Shown piece after piece: positions 9,542-19,277 of a DNA stretch of 64,000 nt. The notes beneath the pieces are model-generated. The model did no database searches. It was not told where the DNA came from and saw only the letters and a list, made by a program, of their open reading frames with translations. Origin of the DNA: Calothrix sp. PCC 7103 (GTDB lineage Bacteria > Cyanobacteriota > Cyanobacteriia > Cyanobacteriales > Nostocaceae); contig NZ_KB217482.1 in the NCBI RefSeq assembly GCF_000331305.1, positions 62,001-126,000 on the forward strand, read 5' to 3'. The position numbers and the translations under genes were made by a program. Position 1 is the first letter of the stretch, and every line of letters begins with the position of its first letter.

Positions 9542-10586
9542 TCACATCGCTAACAGCATCACTATGAGTTGTCACAATAAACTGGCAAGTTGAACAAAGT
9601 TTAGGAAGCTGTCTTATTAACAACTGCGCTGCTGGTGGATGAAGATTTAAATCGATTTTATCAATTAGTACAACCGAGTATGCTATTTGCTGACGCACAA
9701 ACACGTAAAGTATAGGAAACACCGACTGTTCCCCCGCTGACATCTCCACAATATCGTAATTACGGCGCCCGTCACTGATTAAAAAATAGTAATCTTCTGG
9801 GGTAGGAGAATCTACACCTGGCATTGGTTCCACACCAGCAAACGAGCGTTCAGGAAAAATTTTGGTATATAAATTTTCTAACTGTGTCAAATAATCTACA
9901 GTCGAAGTTTGGGTAAGTTGAGCGAACTTCCAACCATTTAAATACTTCCGTAACCTCGCCACACCCACTTCAAATGATACTCTTCCAGTCGTAGATTTAC
10001 TTGTACGTGCAGGACTGGCGCCGTTTTCTTCTCTTTGTGGAGTCACACCCAAATTACGAAACTGGTCAAACCAAAAAATACCAGGCAGCTTATAAAACTC
10101 AGAGCGCACCGTTGGGTCAGTTTCCAACAAACTGCGCGCGTAATAACGTCCCGCAAACTGAAAATATTGAGCATCCGAGGCAGCATAACAGCGTTCACCA
10201 TCAAGAACAAGCCGAACACGCTCAGTATCACCAGGTTCAACCAAATCACGTTCCGACTGAGTAGCAGCCCATCTATGGAACAACGCGCGAGTAGCAGCTA
10301 ACTCCTCAGTCGTGAATAATACCTCAATTTCAATATACGGCGCCCCCCAACGTTGGTAGCGACCAGGAAGAAACCCCAACCAATCAAAATCAGTAACACG
10401 TCGAATTTGTTTAGTAGCCAACGCCAAAGGAAGCGCAATAGCTTGCAACAGCGTAGTTTTTCCCGTACCGTTATTACCCAGTAACAGGAAACGATTACTA
10501 ACCGTATCGAGAGTTTGATTTTTAAACGACACCTCTAAATGCTCAAAGCGCTTAAAGTTTTTAATCGTGATAGACTCAACCTTCAT
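9486..10586 (-). CDS. AAA/ABC-type ATPase (OLD/RecF-like) with a substituted Walker B glutamate
   Basis: The 366-residue protein has the layout of single-chain ABC-like ATPases such as RecF or OLD/AAA_15: Walker A GNNGTGKT at residues 37-44, a signature-like MSAGEQSVFPI, Walker B VVLIDKIDLNLHP and an H-loop VTTHSDAV. The normal Walker B is D-E; here the acid is Lys310 (codon AAA, one transition from GAA), so hydrolysis should be weak or absent unless another residue substitutes. No nuclease domain is fused. Together with the two genes downstream it resembles small defence or repair operons in which an ATPase senses DNA and a partner acts. The first gene of the operon is preceded by a long gene-free region, where the promoter must lie. 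Confidence 0.85.
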   Translation of the reverse strand: MKVESITIKNFKRFEHLEVSFKNQTLDTVSNRFLLLGNNGTGKTTLLQAIALPLALATKQIRRVTDFDWLGFLPGRYQRWGAPYIEIEVLFTTEELAATRALFHRWAATQSERDLVEPGDTERVRLVLDGERCYAASDAQYFQFAGRYYARSLLETDPTVRSEFYKLPGIFWFDQFRNLGVTPQREENGASPARTSKSTTGRVSFEVGVARLRKYLNGWKFAQLTQTSTVDYLTQLENLYTKIFPERSFAGVEPMPGVDSPTPEDYYFLISDGRRNYDIVEMSAGEQSVFPILYVFVRQQIAYSVVLIDKIDLNLHPPAAQLLIRQLPKLCSTCQFIVTTHSDAVSDVIGEDDTYQLVGGSLAKTI

Positions 10587-10631
10587 CTAAATTACCTTAG
10601 ATGTAATGTTTATTACAATTTGTTCGCTGCG

Positions 10632-10835
10632 TTCATACCCGCCTCGGAATGTAATTCCAAGGCTAGTAGCAGAAGTCCATTGAAATGGACTAGTAATAGC
10701 AATTGTCAAATAAATTACAAGCTAATGCATATAAACTGTGGTTTATCCGTAAAACCACATGTTGCATACTCTTATCAGTCCATTTTAATGGACTTCCGCT
10801 ATTAGCCTTATGTTTTCAACATAAGCGGGTATGAA
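10632..10835. repeat. REP-like inverted pair of palindromic repeats
   Basis: Two arms (about 10632-10700 and 10766-10835) are inverted copies of each other. Each contains a hairpin around AGTCCATT.AAATGGACT and ends in TTCATACCCGC. The left arm also has the hairpin GCCTCGGAAT/ATTCCAAGGC. Between the arms is a third hairpin, TGTGGTTTATCCGTAAAACCACA. This matches the layout of REP/BIME elements mobilised by RAYT (Y1) transposases in cyanobacteria; no such transposase is present here. It lies just upstream of the AAA-ATPase operon. Confidence 0.65.
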
Positions 10836-11004
10836 TATTAATTATCAACCCAAACAACGCGCAAATTGCTGGGCATTATAAATCAGAGTCTCCGCTAAAG
10901 TTTATTGTTCCTCTACATTTACCACATAATTTTAATCGTATTTTATATCGTATAAAAGACAAGAGATACTTATTTTGTATTGTAGTGTTGTAACATATGT
11001 TGTA

Positions 11005-11437
11005 ACTTTAGGCATAAGTTGTCAAAATTGGGCAACTAATGCCTTGTAAAAACCTTGGACAACTTATGCCTATATTTAGGTCTGGACTTAGCCAAAAGCC
11101 TACCTGTACAGCAGTTTCGTGCTGAAACTTTAGTCTAATTGTGGGCTTAAGCCTATGACTTTATTGAGAGCTACGAGAATAGAGAAGACGGAGAACTAAT
11201 ATAAGCTTATAATTTTTGGACAATTTATGCCTTGTTTTTTAAAGTTGGGACAACTTATGCCTTTATTTCCAACGTTAGGACAATTTATGGCTATATTTTC
11301 CTGATTGCTGCTCATTCTCTTTGACGAGAACATCATTGTTCTAGCTGTCAATCGTGACAAATTATGTATACATGCGTGGACACTTTTTGCGTAAGGTCAC
11401 ATATGTGTGTGTGACTTTAGGCATAAGTTGTCAAAAT
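11005..11437. repeat. Array of spaced short repeats (GACAAYTTATGCC family), transposon-end-like
   Basis: The motif GACAAYTTATGCC or a close variant occurs directly at 11058, 11219, 11249 and 11279, the last three exactly 30 bp apart, with a weaker copy at 11031. It is inverted within two identical 24-bp units at 11005-11028 and 11414-11437, each preceded by ACATATGT. At 11346 lies TGTCAATCGTGACAAATTAT, similar as I recall it to the end motifs of cyanobacterial Tn7-like (CAST-type) transposons. No gene longer than ~60 codons is plausible between 10587 and 11898. Inferred: remains of one or more transposon ends with transposase-binding sites; replication iterons are the alternative. Confidence 0.5.
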
Positions 11438-11467
11438 CGTTTTAGCGTATACAGAAAAAATGTGTAG

Positions 11468-11661
11468 TTTAAAGGATAAGATGGCCGCTTTTAAAGCATA
11501 AAGTGTCCGCCCAAACAAAGCTGTAATCCTTATTTTATCGTTGTGGACGGTTCTGTACGTTCTCGCATTATTAAAGTATAAACACCCGCAAACATACTTC
11601 TAGCTTGGGTTTTGTCGTGCGGTCATTTTATGCTTTAAGAACGGCCACTTTATCCTTTAAG
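11468..11661. repeat. Imperfect 43-bp inverted repeat made of 22-bp units
   Basis: The arms are 11468-11510 and 11619-11661, matching at roughly 36 of 43 positions. Each arm is itself two tandem units of 22 bp related to GGNCACTTTATGCTTTAA (units start at 11621 and 11643, and in inverted orientation at 11508 and 11486). A further unit lies at 11378 (GGACACTTTTTGCGTAAG). A 22-bp site size and inverted layout are typical of TnsB-type transposase binding sites. The ~108 bp between the arms holds no gene. Confidence 0.6.
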
Positions 11662-11898
11662 TTACACTTAAATAACTTGCTTATGCTTTCAGACCCTGAC
11701 AAGTTTTGGGTCTAGTTACAATAGAGGCTATGTATTGTTTACAATTTGCTGGTAATAGTACTTACTAAAACTATTGAAGGTAGCGCTGTACATTTCCAAT
11801 CTGTCAATTCAAGAAGTGAAGATAATTTGGTGTGGCGGGTACGGCGCCTATTAGTCATGGTAAATTAATTAATACCGAACCATTAGTTCATCAGGGTA

Positions 11899-12930
11899 AT
11901 GAGTGTGGGTAAAACAAGTAAATCGGAAAACGTTCCCAGTACGATGCAGGAAAAATATAATGCCATCGTAGCAATAACAGACGATTTCGCCAAACAGCAT
12001 TTAAACGATGAATATGCTCAAATGATTCGTTATGCAACGGCAGCGTTGTGTAGAAAAAGACCATCTCCCTTAGTAAGTGGTAAAGAGAAAGTTTGGGCTT
12101 GTGGTATTACCCATGCTATAGGTACGGTTAATTTTTTATTTGACTCCTCGCGACAACCATATATCGGTGCCAAGGAAATGTATAGTTGGTTTGATGTAAG
12201 TGCCAGCACGGGACAGGCGAAATCAAAACAGGTACGAGATATTTTAAATACACGTCAAATGGATCCTAATTGGTGTCTGCCAAGTAAGATGGACAGAAAC
12301 CCATTAGCCTGGATGGTTTCTATCGATGGACTTATCATTGATGCCAGAAGTCTTCCCCGACATATTCAAGAAGCAGCGCACGCGAAAGGACTTATTCCCT
12401 ATATCCCAGACGCACGCTCCGAAGATATTGAAACTTCATCACCTAGCAAAGCTGACTCTTCCAGCGATGCACTATATGTATTAGATGTATTTGTAATCGA
12501 TGGCCCAATAACCGAGAAGTTTATTGCTAAGAACCCAGTAATATCTCGAACTATTGAAATTAAAGGTAGCAATACGCTTTCAGAACTTCATAAAATTATC
12601 TTTAAAGCATTTGATCGTCACGACGAACATATGTACGAATTTCAAGTTGGAGGTCGCGGACCGCAAGACCCAAATGCTAGAAGATACAGTTTGAAACAAG
12701 CAATTTCAAGTGAAGATTCCACAGAAAAGCTCTTTGATGCGTCTAGCACTAAAATTTCTTCTTTAGGTTTATCTACTGACGATGCTTTTGGTTATTGGTT
12801 TGACTTTGGTGATGATTGGTGGCATCAAATTAATGTATCCAAAATTATAGATAAAATCTCATCAGGTAATTATCCCAGAATCACCAAGCGAGTTGGCGCC
12901 AGTCCTCCTCAGTATGCAGATTTTGATTAA
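11899..12930 (+). CDS. DUF6398 and plasmid pRiA4b ORF-3-like domain protein
   Basis: The 343-residue protein is a two-domain fusion. Residues ~15-125 match DUF6398: the conserved RKRPSPL, WACGITHAIGTVNFLFD and FDVSASTGQAKSKQVRDIL segments are present. After a Ser-rich linker, residues ~195-340 match the pRiA4b ORF-3-like family, seen in IEIKGSNTLSELHKIIFKAF, FQVGGRGPQ and FGYWFDFGDDWWHQI. Neither family has an established biochemical function; pRiA4b-like domains are frequent on plasmids and in accessory regions. ATG at 11899 is chosen; another ATG 15 codons in is possible. It follows the transposon-end-like repeats at 11.0-11.7 kb, which fits an acquired gene. Confidence 0.85.
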   Translation: MSVGKTSKSENVPSTMQEKYNAIVAITDDFAKQHLNDEYAQMIRYATAALCRKRPSPLVSGKEKVWACGITHAIGTVNFLFDSSRQPYIGAKEMYSWFDVSASTGQAKSKQVRDILNTRQMDPNWCLPSKMDRNPLAWMVSIDGLIIDARSLPRHIQEAAHAKGLIPYIPDARSEDIETSSPSKADSSSDALYVLDVFVIDGPITEKFIAKNPVISRTIEIKGSNTLSELHKIIFKAFDRHDEHMYEFQVGGRGPQDPNARRYSLKQAISSEDSTEKLFDASSTKISSLGLSTDDAFGYWFDFGDDWWHQINVSKIIDKISSGNYPRITKRVGASPPQYADFD

Positions 12931-13108
12931 AACTGCGTAGCTTCTAGGAGAAATAAGGCGCTGCTGAATCGTTACTTTCATATTAAATAATATAAGGCAC
13001 CTGTACTTAATCAGATGTTAATTAACTTATTTGTCAGCATAACGGTGTTCAAGTGCATTACAAAAACTACATAAACCAAGTATTAACTGAACAGTTTAGT
13101 TTCGGTAA

Positions 13109-16100
13109 TTATTTCTGCGGAATCCTAATTACAAAAGTTGTCCCTTTGCCAAGTAATGATATACACTCCAAGGCGCCTTGATGTTTTTCCGTAATAATTT
13201 GATAACTAATTGACAAACCTAACCCAGTACCCTGACCAACAGGTTTAGTAGTAAAGAAGGGGTCAAAAATTTTACTTCTTACCTCGTCATCCATTCCCGT
13301 ACCGTTGTCAGAAATGCAAATAACAACTTGATTATCAGCTCCTAACTTAGTGCGAATACAGATAGTAGGTTTTGTAATTTTATGTAAACTTGTATCTTTT
13401 ACAGCATCTATAGCATTACTAAGTAAATGTAAAAATACCTGATTTAGCTGTGAAGCATAGCATTTAACACCATTTATGTTACCATACTTTTTGATAACTT
13501 GAATTTGAGCTAACTTTTGCTGTAGAATCATGAGGGAGCTTTCAATTCCTTCATGTATATCAACTTCTTTACAATCAGCTTCATCCAATCGCGAAAAGTT
13601 TCGTAAAGATTTGACAATATCACGAATTCTTAATGCTCCCATATTCATAGAGTTAAGCAGCATTGGCATATCAGTTTTGATAAAATCTATATCAATCTCT
13701 GAAGTTTTATTTATAATTTTTTGCGTAGCGTTAGGAAGCTCTTCTTGGTAAAGAAGAAGTAGTTCAAGTAAAGATTGAGCATACTCTGACGTGTGAGCTA
13801 AATTAGCATAGATAAAATTAATCGGGTTATTTATTTCGTGAGCAACTCCTGCTACTAATTGTCCTAAAGAAGACATTTTTTCACTATGTATAAGTTGAGA
13901 TTGAGTACGACGTAATTCTGACAACGTAGCTTGTAACTGCTTGTTTTTTTCCTCAATTTGTTGTGTACGCTCATGAACCCGTGCTTCTAAGGTAGTATAA
14001 AAATTAGCATTTTCTAGAGAAATAGCTGCTTGAACAGACAAAATTTGCAAAACTTCTAGTTTATCTTTAGTAAAAGCATTCGTAGTAAGATTGTTTTCTA
14101 AGTATAAAATTCCAATCAGTTTACACGAATGTATAATAGGTGATACTAAAATAGATTTTGGTTGATTAAGAAGAATATAAGGGTCAAAATTAAAAGTTTC
14201 TGCTTTGGAAGCATCATCTAATACAACATGTGTTTGAGTTCTTTCTACGTAGTTAATTATGGATATTGCGAGACAAGAGTGTTTGGTAATAGGAACAGAT
14301 TGTAATACCGTTACCGAGACTTGTTCTGTCAATGAAGCTTCAATAACTAATTCATTATCTTTTTTGGTAATAAAAAATACTTTTTGGGCACCTGCATTTT
14401 CTTTAACTAGATGCATAAGTTTTTCTAGCAGATTTGATAGTAAAATTTCACTGCTTAATGCTTGCGATGCTTTGACTACTGTTGAGGCATCTATAGATAA
14501 AGATTTAGTATAAGTTTTTGAGGGATTATTAACAGAAATATCTAGCGATGTTGCTTGTGATGTTTTAATAAGCAGATGAGGATAGCGTTCCTCTAAGTCT
14601 TTTACTTTAGCCATAGCTCCCCAACTGATATAAGCATAATATGCCTCACTTATATAAGCGGCGCCAATAGTATTTTTCTTTTGCGAAAAATAAAATTGTG
14701 CAGCAAGTTCTGAGGCAATAGCTACTTCATGGGTGTAGTTGTTTGCGCGCGCTCCAGCGATAGCTTTGTCGTAGAGGTCAGCAGCTAAAATATTTTTATT
14801 TAATACCCGTGCTTTTTCCGCCTCTACCAAATCATACTTATGCTGAAAGTTACAAGGAGCATGGTATGCCCATAACTTCATTTTCTTTTGGTTAACAGCA
14901 ACTTGCTGTTTATATTGTTGTTGTTCTCTAGGTGAGGCACTATTATATTGAGCAAGAAGCGCCAGGGAATAGTAGAAGTTATTAACCTGGTACATCAAGA
15001 AAGCAGGATTATTTTCCTGATATTTTACTACTATCGAGGCAGTATTAATTGCTTGAATATAATCAGAAAATAAATAATATAGAAGTGTCTTAAAAGAATA
15101 AAAAGCACTTAGCCAAGAATAATTATCACCAAGAAGAGGAAGCATTTCCGTTTCATCAAAAGCATCACCAGTTAAAATATACTTACTCGATGAAAGACCT
15201 TGCAAATTTAAAGATGTTTGTCTAACAATGTTAATAATTGCAATAATGGGATATAATTTTAATTTTCGCATAATTGCAAGACAATTTAGCAAATTATTAT
15301 CAACTAATTCTAAATTTAATCCACTGAAAATTAAATGACAGCTTAAAGAAGTAGAACAGTAGCTAGTAAATTCAATATCTCCTGTATCTAACCCAACTTG
15401 TATGCTTTCATTTAAAGAATCTATAGTATCTTTTACTGGCGCCTTAAAATGTCGAACTGTTGCATTAAATAAAAAGTTAACTTTACATTTAAGCTCTACA
15501 GTATTCATTTTTTCTAATAAAGTTAGCCCTAACTGTCCAAAGCGGTAGCCAGTTTCAATATCTCCTAACTTATCGCATAAAATTGCGGCATAAAAACCGT
15601 AAGCTAAAGCTGCTTGTTTTGAGTTACCATATTTAACCGATAACCTAACAAGCGTATTGACTGTTAACGGAAAATATAAAGAACCCGCTTGACTGGCAGC
15701 AGCGGCAATAAGCATTAAAATTTGCATAGCTGCCAGCTTATGAGAGTCTGTCATTTCTGGCGAGTTTGCTAAATCTTCTATCTTTGTCGAAAAGAATATT
15801 AACTTAGTTTGTAATACCGCCGTTAAAACGTTAATAATTTTGGGTTTAGGAGGCAATTTCACACCTAAAATATTCAAAGCTTGTACACCAATATCGATAG
15901 CTGGCTGTAGAAGATTTTGTACAGTATGAGACTGGATTAAAATTTGATAAACTTTAACTTTATCCAAAACACTATTAGCATTTTGTAAAATTAACTCACA
16001 GAGTTCTTTGGAGTGTTCAAAATTACCAGTTAAATACAAATTCTCCGAATATTCCACATAAAGATTTAACGTTAAATCATAACTAGTTTGCCAACTGTCT

Positions 16101-18487
16101 TTTGCCAGTAGTGATAAACCAATATTTAAATACTTATTAGCAATCTCATATGCTGCTTTAAATTTAGCTTTTTTACCAGCTATAAGATTTAGTTGCGCTA
16201 GCTCTAATTTATCGTGCTGTTGGGTAATTAAATTAATACCATAATTGAGATGATGAACAATATCTAAAATATTATCTGCTAATTTTTCATTATTAATAGA
16301 TTGACGTAACAGTAGCCCGATTTTGAAATGAATTGCTTGTTTTTCGTTATCTGGGATTAGAGAGTAAACTTCTTGCTGTACTCTGTTATGTAAAAATTTA
16401 TAGCTAATGTTTTCAGTATGAGTATATATAGTTTCTAAATCTTCTTGGCTAAAATTATTGAGTGAATAATCAGTACTTAAATATTCATTAGAAGGTAAAA
16501 TTAACCCAGCTTGTAAAGCTGGATATAGTTCATCTATTATTTGTCTAGGCTTTTTTTTGCTAATAATGCACAAAACATCTAAAGTAAATATATTTCTCAA
16601 AGAAGCTGCTAATTGGAGAATTTTCTGAGTGTATTCTGGTAATTTGGCAATTTTGCTGATAACTAGCTCAACAATATCATTATTACTGATAGCATATGTT
16701 TGGATATCTTCAAGCTGCCATTGCCATGACTTGCTAACAAAATCAAAAAGTAAAAGTTTTTCTTGATATAAACTCTGAAGTAACTGTGTTAATAAAAAGG
16801 GATTGCCATCGGTTTTATGAAATAAAGTTTCTGCTAACGCCTGACAATATTCTTTATCCGAATTTAATGCATCTGCAACTAACTCAACAACATTATTAAT
16901 AGTTAATGAATGCAATACAATTTTACTAATATTGATGTCAAAAGCTTCAATTTGTTCTGTTGTCTGTGCTAATATATGAGATGAGTTTACCTCTGAATCA
17001 CGATAGGCGCCAATAAATAACAAGTATTTAGTATCATTGTCACATATTAAAAGTTGTAATAACTTTAAAGTAGCAGAATCTACCCAATGTAAATCATCTA
17101 GAAATAGAACTAAAGGATGCTCTTTACTACAAAAGACTTTAATAAATTGATAAAGTATCCTATTTAATCTATTTTGTGACTCTGTTGGTGGTAATTCAGC
17201 TATTTCCGGTTGCTTACCAATAATTAGCTTTACTTGGGGAATAATATCAATTATAACTTGACCATTTGAACCGATAGCCTCTAAAATTTTGTATTTTATT
17301 TCTGCAATTTGAGTAGCATGTTTTGTAAGTAATTGCCCTATTAAATTAGTTAAAGCTTGTATCAATGAAGAGTAAGGAATATCAGATGTAAACTTATCAA
17401 ATTTACCACTTAAAAAATAGCTATATTGTGCGGTAATAATTTTGCTAAGTTCGCTGATTAGACTCGATTTACCGCTACCTTCTTCACCAGTTACAAGTAT
17501 AAGTTCACAGTTTCCCTTATTGACGCGCTCAAATGACTTGAGTATTATATCAACCTGTTTTTCTCTACCATAAAGCTTTTGAGGAATTCGTAATTGACTT
17601 TTTGTATCTAATACTCCCGGTATAAAGTCAATAATTTCGAGTCTTGATGAAAATAATTCTTGATTACATTGTAAATAGACTAAATCAGCCAATAACCCTT
17701 TTGCGCTCTGGTATCTATCAACAGGATTTTTTGCCATCAACTTTGCAACAATCAAAGCAATTGAGTCAGGTATTTCTGGGTTTAATTGCTTTATAGGGGG
17801 CGCTTCAGAAGCAATATGACAGTATATTAACTCGCTTATATCATTTGTAGTATAAGGTAACTGACCCGTTAACATTTCATAAAACGTTACTCCCAAAGAA
17901 TAAAAATCACTACGGTAATCTACTCTCGCATTCATTCTCCCAGTTTGTTCTGGGGACATATAAGCAGGTGTGCCAAGTGTTATTAGATTGCCGTTTTGCA
18001 GTTGAGATGCAAGCGCGTCTGTTATAAGTGCAATACTAAAATCGATAAGCTTCACTACCCTAGTTTGTGGGTTGATAATAATATTGGCGCCCTTTATATC
18101 TCTATGAATAATGCCCCTAGTATGGACATAAACTAGGGCTTGTGCTAGCTGTACTGCAATGTTAAGAAAATCTGAAATAGATAATTTTTGTTTTTGTGTG
18201 CTTAGGAACTGCTTGAGACTCAAACCACCGAAGTCTTCAAGTACCAAAGCCGGATGTTTATCGTGGAGTTCCAGCTTGAGGATTTTGACTATGTTCTCAT
18301 GTTCTAAATTGTTGGCAATAGAATACTCGTATTTGATGCTAGCAACAGCTTCTACCGTTGGTGATTTGAGAACTTTCAGGATAACGGCGCCACTTGTTTG
18401 CGACGTGCCCCGATAGACAACAGTGTTTACACCCTGATGAATAACTTCGGCAAGGTTATATTTTGGGATATGGAGGGTTGCGAGCAT
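13109..18487 (-). CDS. Hybrid Ser/Thr protein kinase / histidine kinase of the HstK type
   Basis: The 1,792-residue product follows the classical cyanobacterial HstK order. A Ser/Thr kinase (residues ~8-270) has invariant Lys38, HRDIKGAN at 128 and DFS in place of DFG at 149. An AAA_16 ATPase has Walker A GEEGSGKS near 334-341 and a Walker B-like LVLFLDDLHW. A long helical TPR-like region (~640-1320) is followed by a GAF domain (~1330-1490), a coiled coil, and HisKA with phospho-acceptor His1550 in GVAHEINNPINF. HATPase_c follows, with NAIDAVKD, DNGTGMDD and GTGLGLSI. All catalytic boxes look intact except the DFG glycine, which is often Ser in this subfamily. It is a soluble cytoplasmic signal integrator. 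No cognate response regulator is adjacent. The target is unknown. Confidence 0.95.
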   Translation of the reverse strand: MLATLHIPKYNLAEVIHQGVNTVVYRGTSQTSGAVILKVLKSPTVEAVASIKYEYSIANNLEHENIVKILKLELHDKHPALVLEDFGGLSLKQFLSTQKQKLSISDFLNIAVQLAQALVYVHTRGIIHRDIKGANIIINPQTRVVKLIDFSIALITDALASQLQNGNLITLGTPAYMSPEQTGRMNARVDYRSDFYSLGVTFYEMLTGQLPYTTNDISELIYCHIASEAPPIKQLNPEIPDSIALIVAKLMAKNPVDRYQSAKGLLADLVYLQCNQELFSSRLEIIDFIPGVLDTKSQLRIPQKLYGREKQVDIILKSFERVNKGNCELILVTGEEGSGKSSLISELSKIITAQYSYFLSGKFDKFTSDIPYSSLIQALTNLIGQLLTKHATQIAEIKYKILEAIGSNGQVIIDIIPQVKLIIGKQPEIAELPPTESQNRLNRILYQFIKVFCSKEHPLVLFLDDLHWVDSATLKLLQLLICDNDTKYLLFIGAYRDSEVNSSHILAQTTEQIEAFDINISKIVLHSLTINNVVELVADALNSDKEYCQALAETLFHKTDGNPFLLTQLLQSLYQEKLLLFDFVSKSWQWQLEDIQTYAISNNDIVELVISKIAKLPEYTQKILQLAASLRNIFTLDVLCIISKKKPRQIIDELYPALQAGLILPSNEYLSTDYSLNNFSQEDLETIYTHTENISYKFLHNRVQQEVYSLIPDNEKQAIHFKIGLLLRQSINNEKLADNILDIVHHLNYGINLITQQHDKLELAQLNLIAGKKAKFKAAYEIANKYLNIGLSLLAKDSWQTSYDLTLNLYVEYSENLYLTGNFEHSKELCELILQNANSVLDKVKVYQILIQSHTVQNLLQPAIDIGVQALNILGVKLPPKPKIINVLTAVLQTKLIFFSTKIEDLANSPEMTDSHKLAAMQILMLIAAAASQAGSLYFPLTVNTLVRLSVKYGNSKQAALAYGFYAAILCDKLGDIETGYRFGQLGLTLLEKMNTVELKCKVNFLFNATVRHFKAPVKDTIDSLNESIQVGLDTGDIEFTSYCSTSLSCHLIFSGLNLELVDNNLLNCLAIMRKLKLYPIIAIINIVRQTSLNLQGLSSSKYILTGDAFDETEMLPLLGDNYSWLSAFYSFKTLLYYLFSDYIQAINTASIVVKYQENNPAFLMYQVNNFYYSLALLAQYNSASPREQQQYKQQVAVNQKKMKLWAYHAPCNFQHKYDLVEAEKARVLNKNILAADLYDKAIAGARANNYTHEVAIASELAAQFYFSQKKNTIGAAYISEAYYAYISWGAMAKVKDLEERYPHLLIKTSQATSLDISVNNPSKTYTKSLSIDASTVVKASQALSSEILLSNLLEKLMHLVKENAGAQKVFFITKKDNELVIEASLTEQVSVTVLQSVPITKHSCLAISIINYVERTQTHVVLDDASKAETFNFDPYILLNQPKSILVSPIIHSCKLIGILYLENNLTTNAFTKDKLEVLQILSVQAAISLENANFYTTLEARVHERTQQIEEKNKQLQATLSELRRTQSQLIHSEKMSSLGQLVAGVAHEINNPINFIYANLAHTSEYAQSLLELLLLYQEELPNATQKIINKTSEIDIDFIKTDMPMLLNSMNMGALRIRDIVKSLRNFSRLDEADCKEVDIHEGIESSLMILQQKLAQIQVIKKYGNINGVKCYASQLNQVFLHLLSNAIDAVKDTSLHKITKPTICIRTKLGADNQVVICISDNGTGMDDEVRSKIFDPFFTTKPVGQGTGLGLSISYQIITEKHQGALECISLLGKGTTFVIRIPQK

Positions 18488-18561
18488 GACAAGTAGGCCT
18501 TCCTAGACTAAAATAGCTTCTGTGTCTAGGATTCCCATTTATGTTCTCAGAATGAACAAAT

Positions 18562-19242
18562 TCAAGTTATGGCTCTGTAATCTTTAAAGATAACTTGGCA
18601 GCTGGCGGCTGAAGAGATGCTTGCGAACACGTGTTTACCGTGATATTCAAAGGAAGCATAATTGATGGGTTCTATATCTTCTAGCTCTTTAAACCCCAAG
18701 CGCCTAGTATAAATTTTGTGAGATATGGGGCTTGTAGTTTCTGCAATAGCAGCAATATACTCTTTTTCACGAGCTATGATTTCTGCTGTCCTTGTCAATA
18801 TAAGTGATAGTCCTGCGTATTCTTTATAGACACCCACCATAAATATGTGATATAGCTCACCCAGCTTAACTGGATATTTGTCCTTATATCGAGTATCAAG
18901 AGTCCCCAAAAGTTCAAAAATGGGTAAAAATTTCGGTGAAATAGTTTCAATACCCTCTGGAGGTTCAGTCATGAAGTCTTCAGCAATCAACACACCTACT
19001 GCTTTCCCAGTTACGTTATCCTTAGCTACTACTGAAAGTTTATCTAAAACTGCTTTGCGTAAAAGAATACTAGCAAAGTATTTAAATTCTTCTAATGTAA
19101 TGTCCAAAGCTATTGTCATCGGCTCTCCAAAGTAAAAAGTACTGGAGATACATTCAATAGCACTATTTAAGTTATCTTCAGTAAGAATCTGATAGCTGAT
19201 ATCTCTGCCCTGTGATACTGGTGGGACTAATGTTATTTGCAT
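18562..19242 (-). CDS. GNAT-family N-acyltransferase, possibly arylalkylamine-type
   Basis: The 226-residue protein has a GNAT layout: an N-terminal strand (ISYQILTEDNLNSAIECI), a central VVAKDNVTGKAVGVLIAEDF beta hairpin, and the acetyl-CoA loop region in IFMVGVYKEYAGLSLILTRT followed by the usual helix. The segment STFYFGEPMTIAL is reminiscent of insect-type arylalkylamine N-acetyltransferases, but this is a weak resemblance. It lies 35 bp downstream of an aromatic-amino-acid-type PLP decarboxylase on the same strand, so the likely substrate is the amine made by that enzyme. Inferred: decarboxylation followed by N-acylation to a small amide. Confidence 0.7.
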   Translation of the reverse strand: MQITLVPPVSQGRDISYQILTEDNLNSAIECISSTFYFGEPMTIALDITLEEFKYFASILLRKAVLDKLSVVAKDNVTGKAVGVLIAEDFMTEPPEGIETISPKFLPIFELLGTLDTRYKDKYPVKLGELYHIFMVGVYKEYAGLSLILTRTAEIIAREKEYIAAIAETTSPISHKIYTRRLGFKELEDIEPINYASFEYHGKHVFASISSAASCQVIFKDYRAIT

Positions 19243-19277
19243 TATTTTGTCCGGATGAGTTTACTAACTACGAATTC

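Noticed and set aside
11219-11292. CRISPR-like array with 30-bp period
   Set aside because: Only three units with a ~14-bp conserved core; the pattern fits protein-binding sites better.
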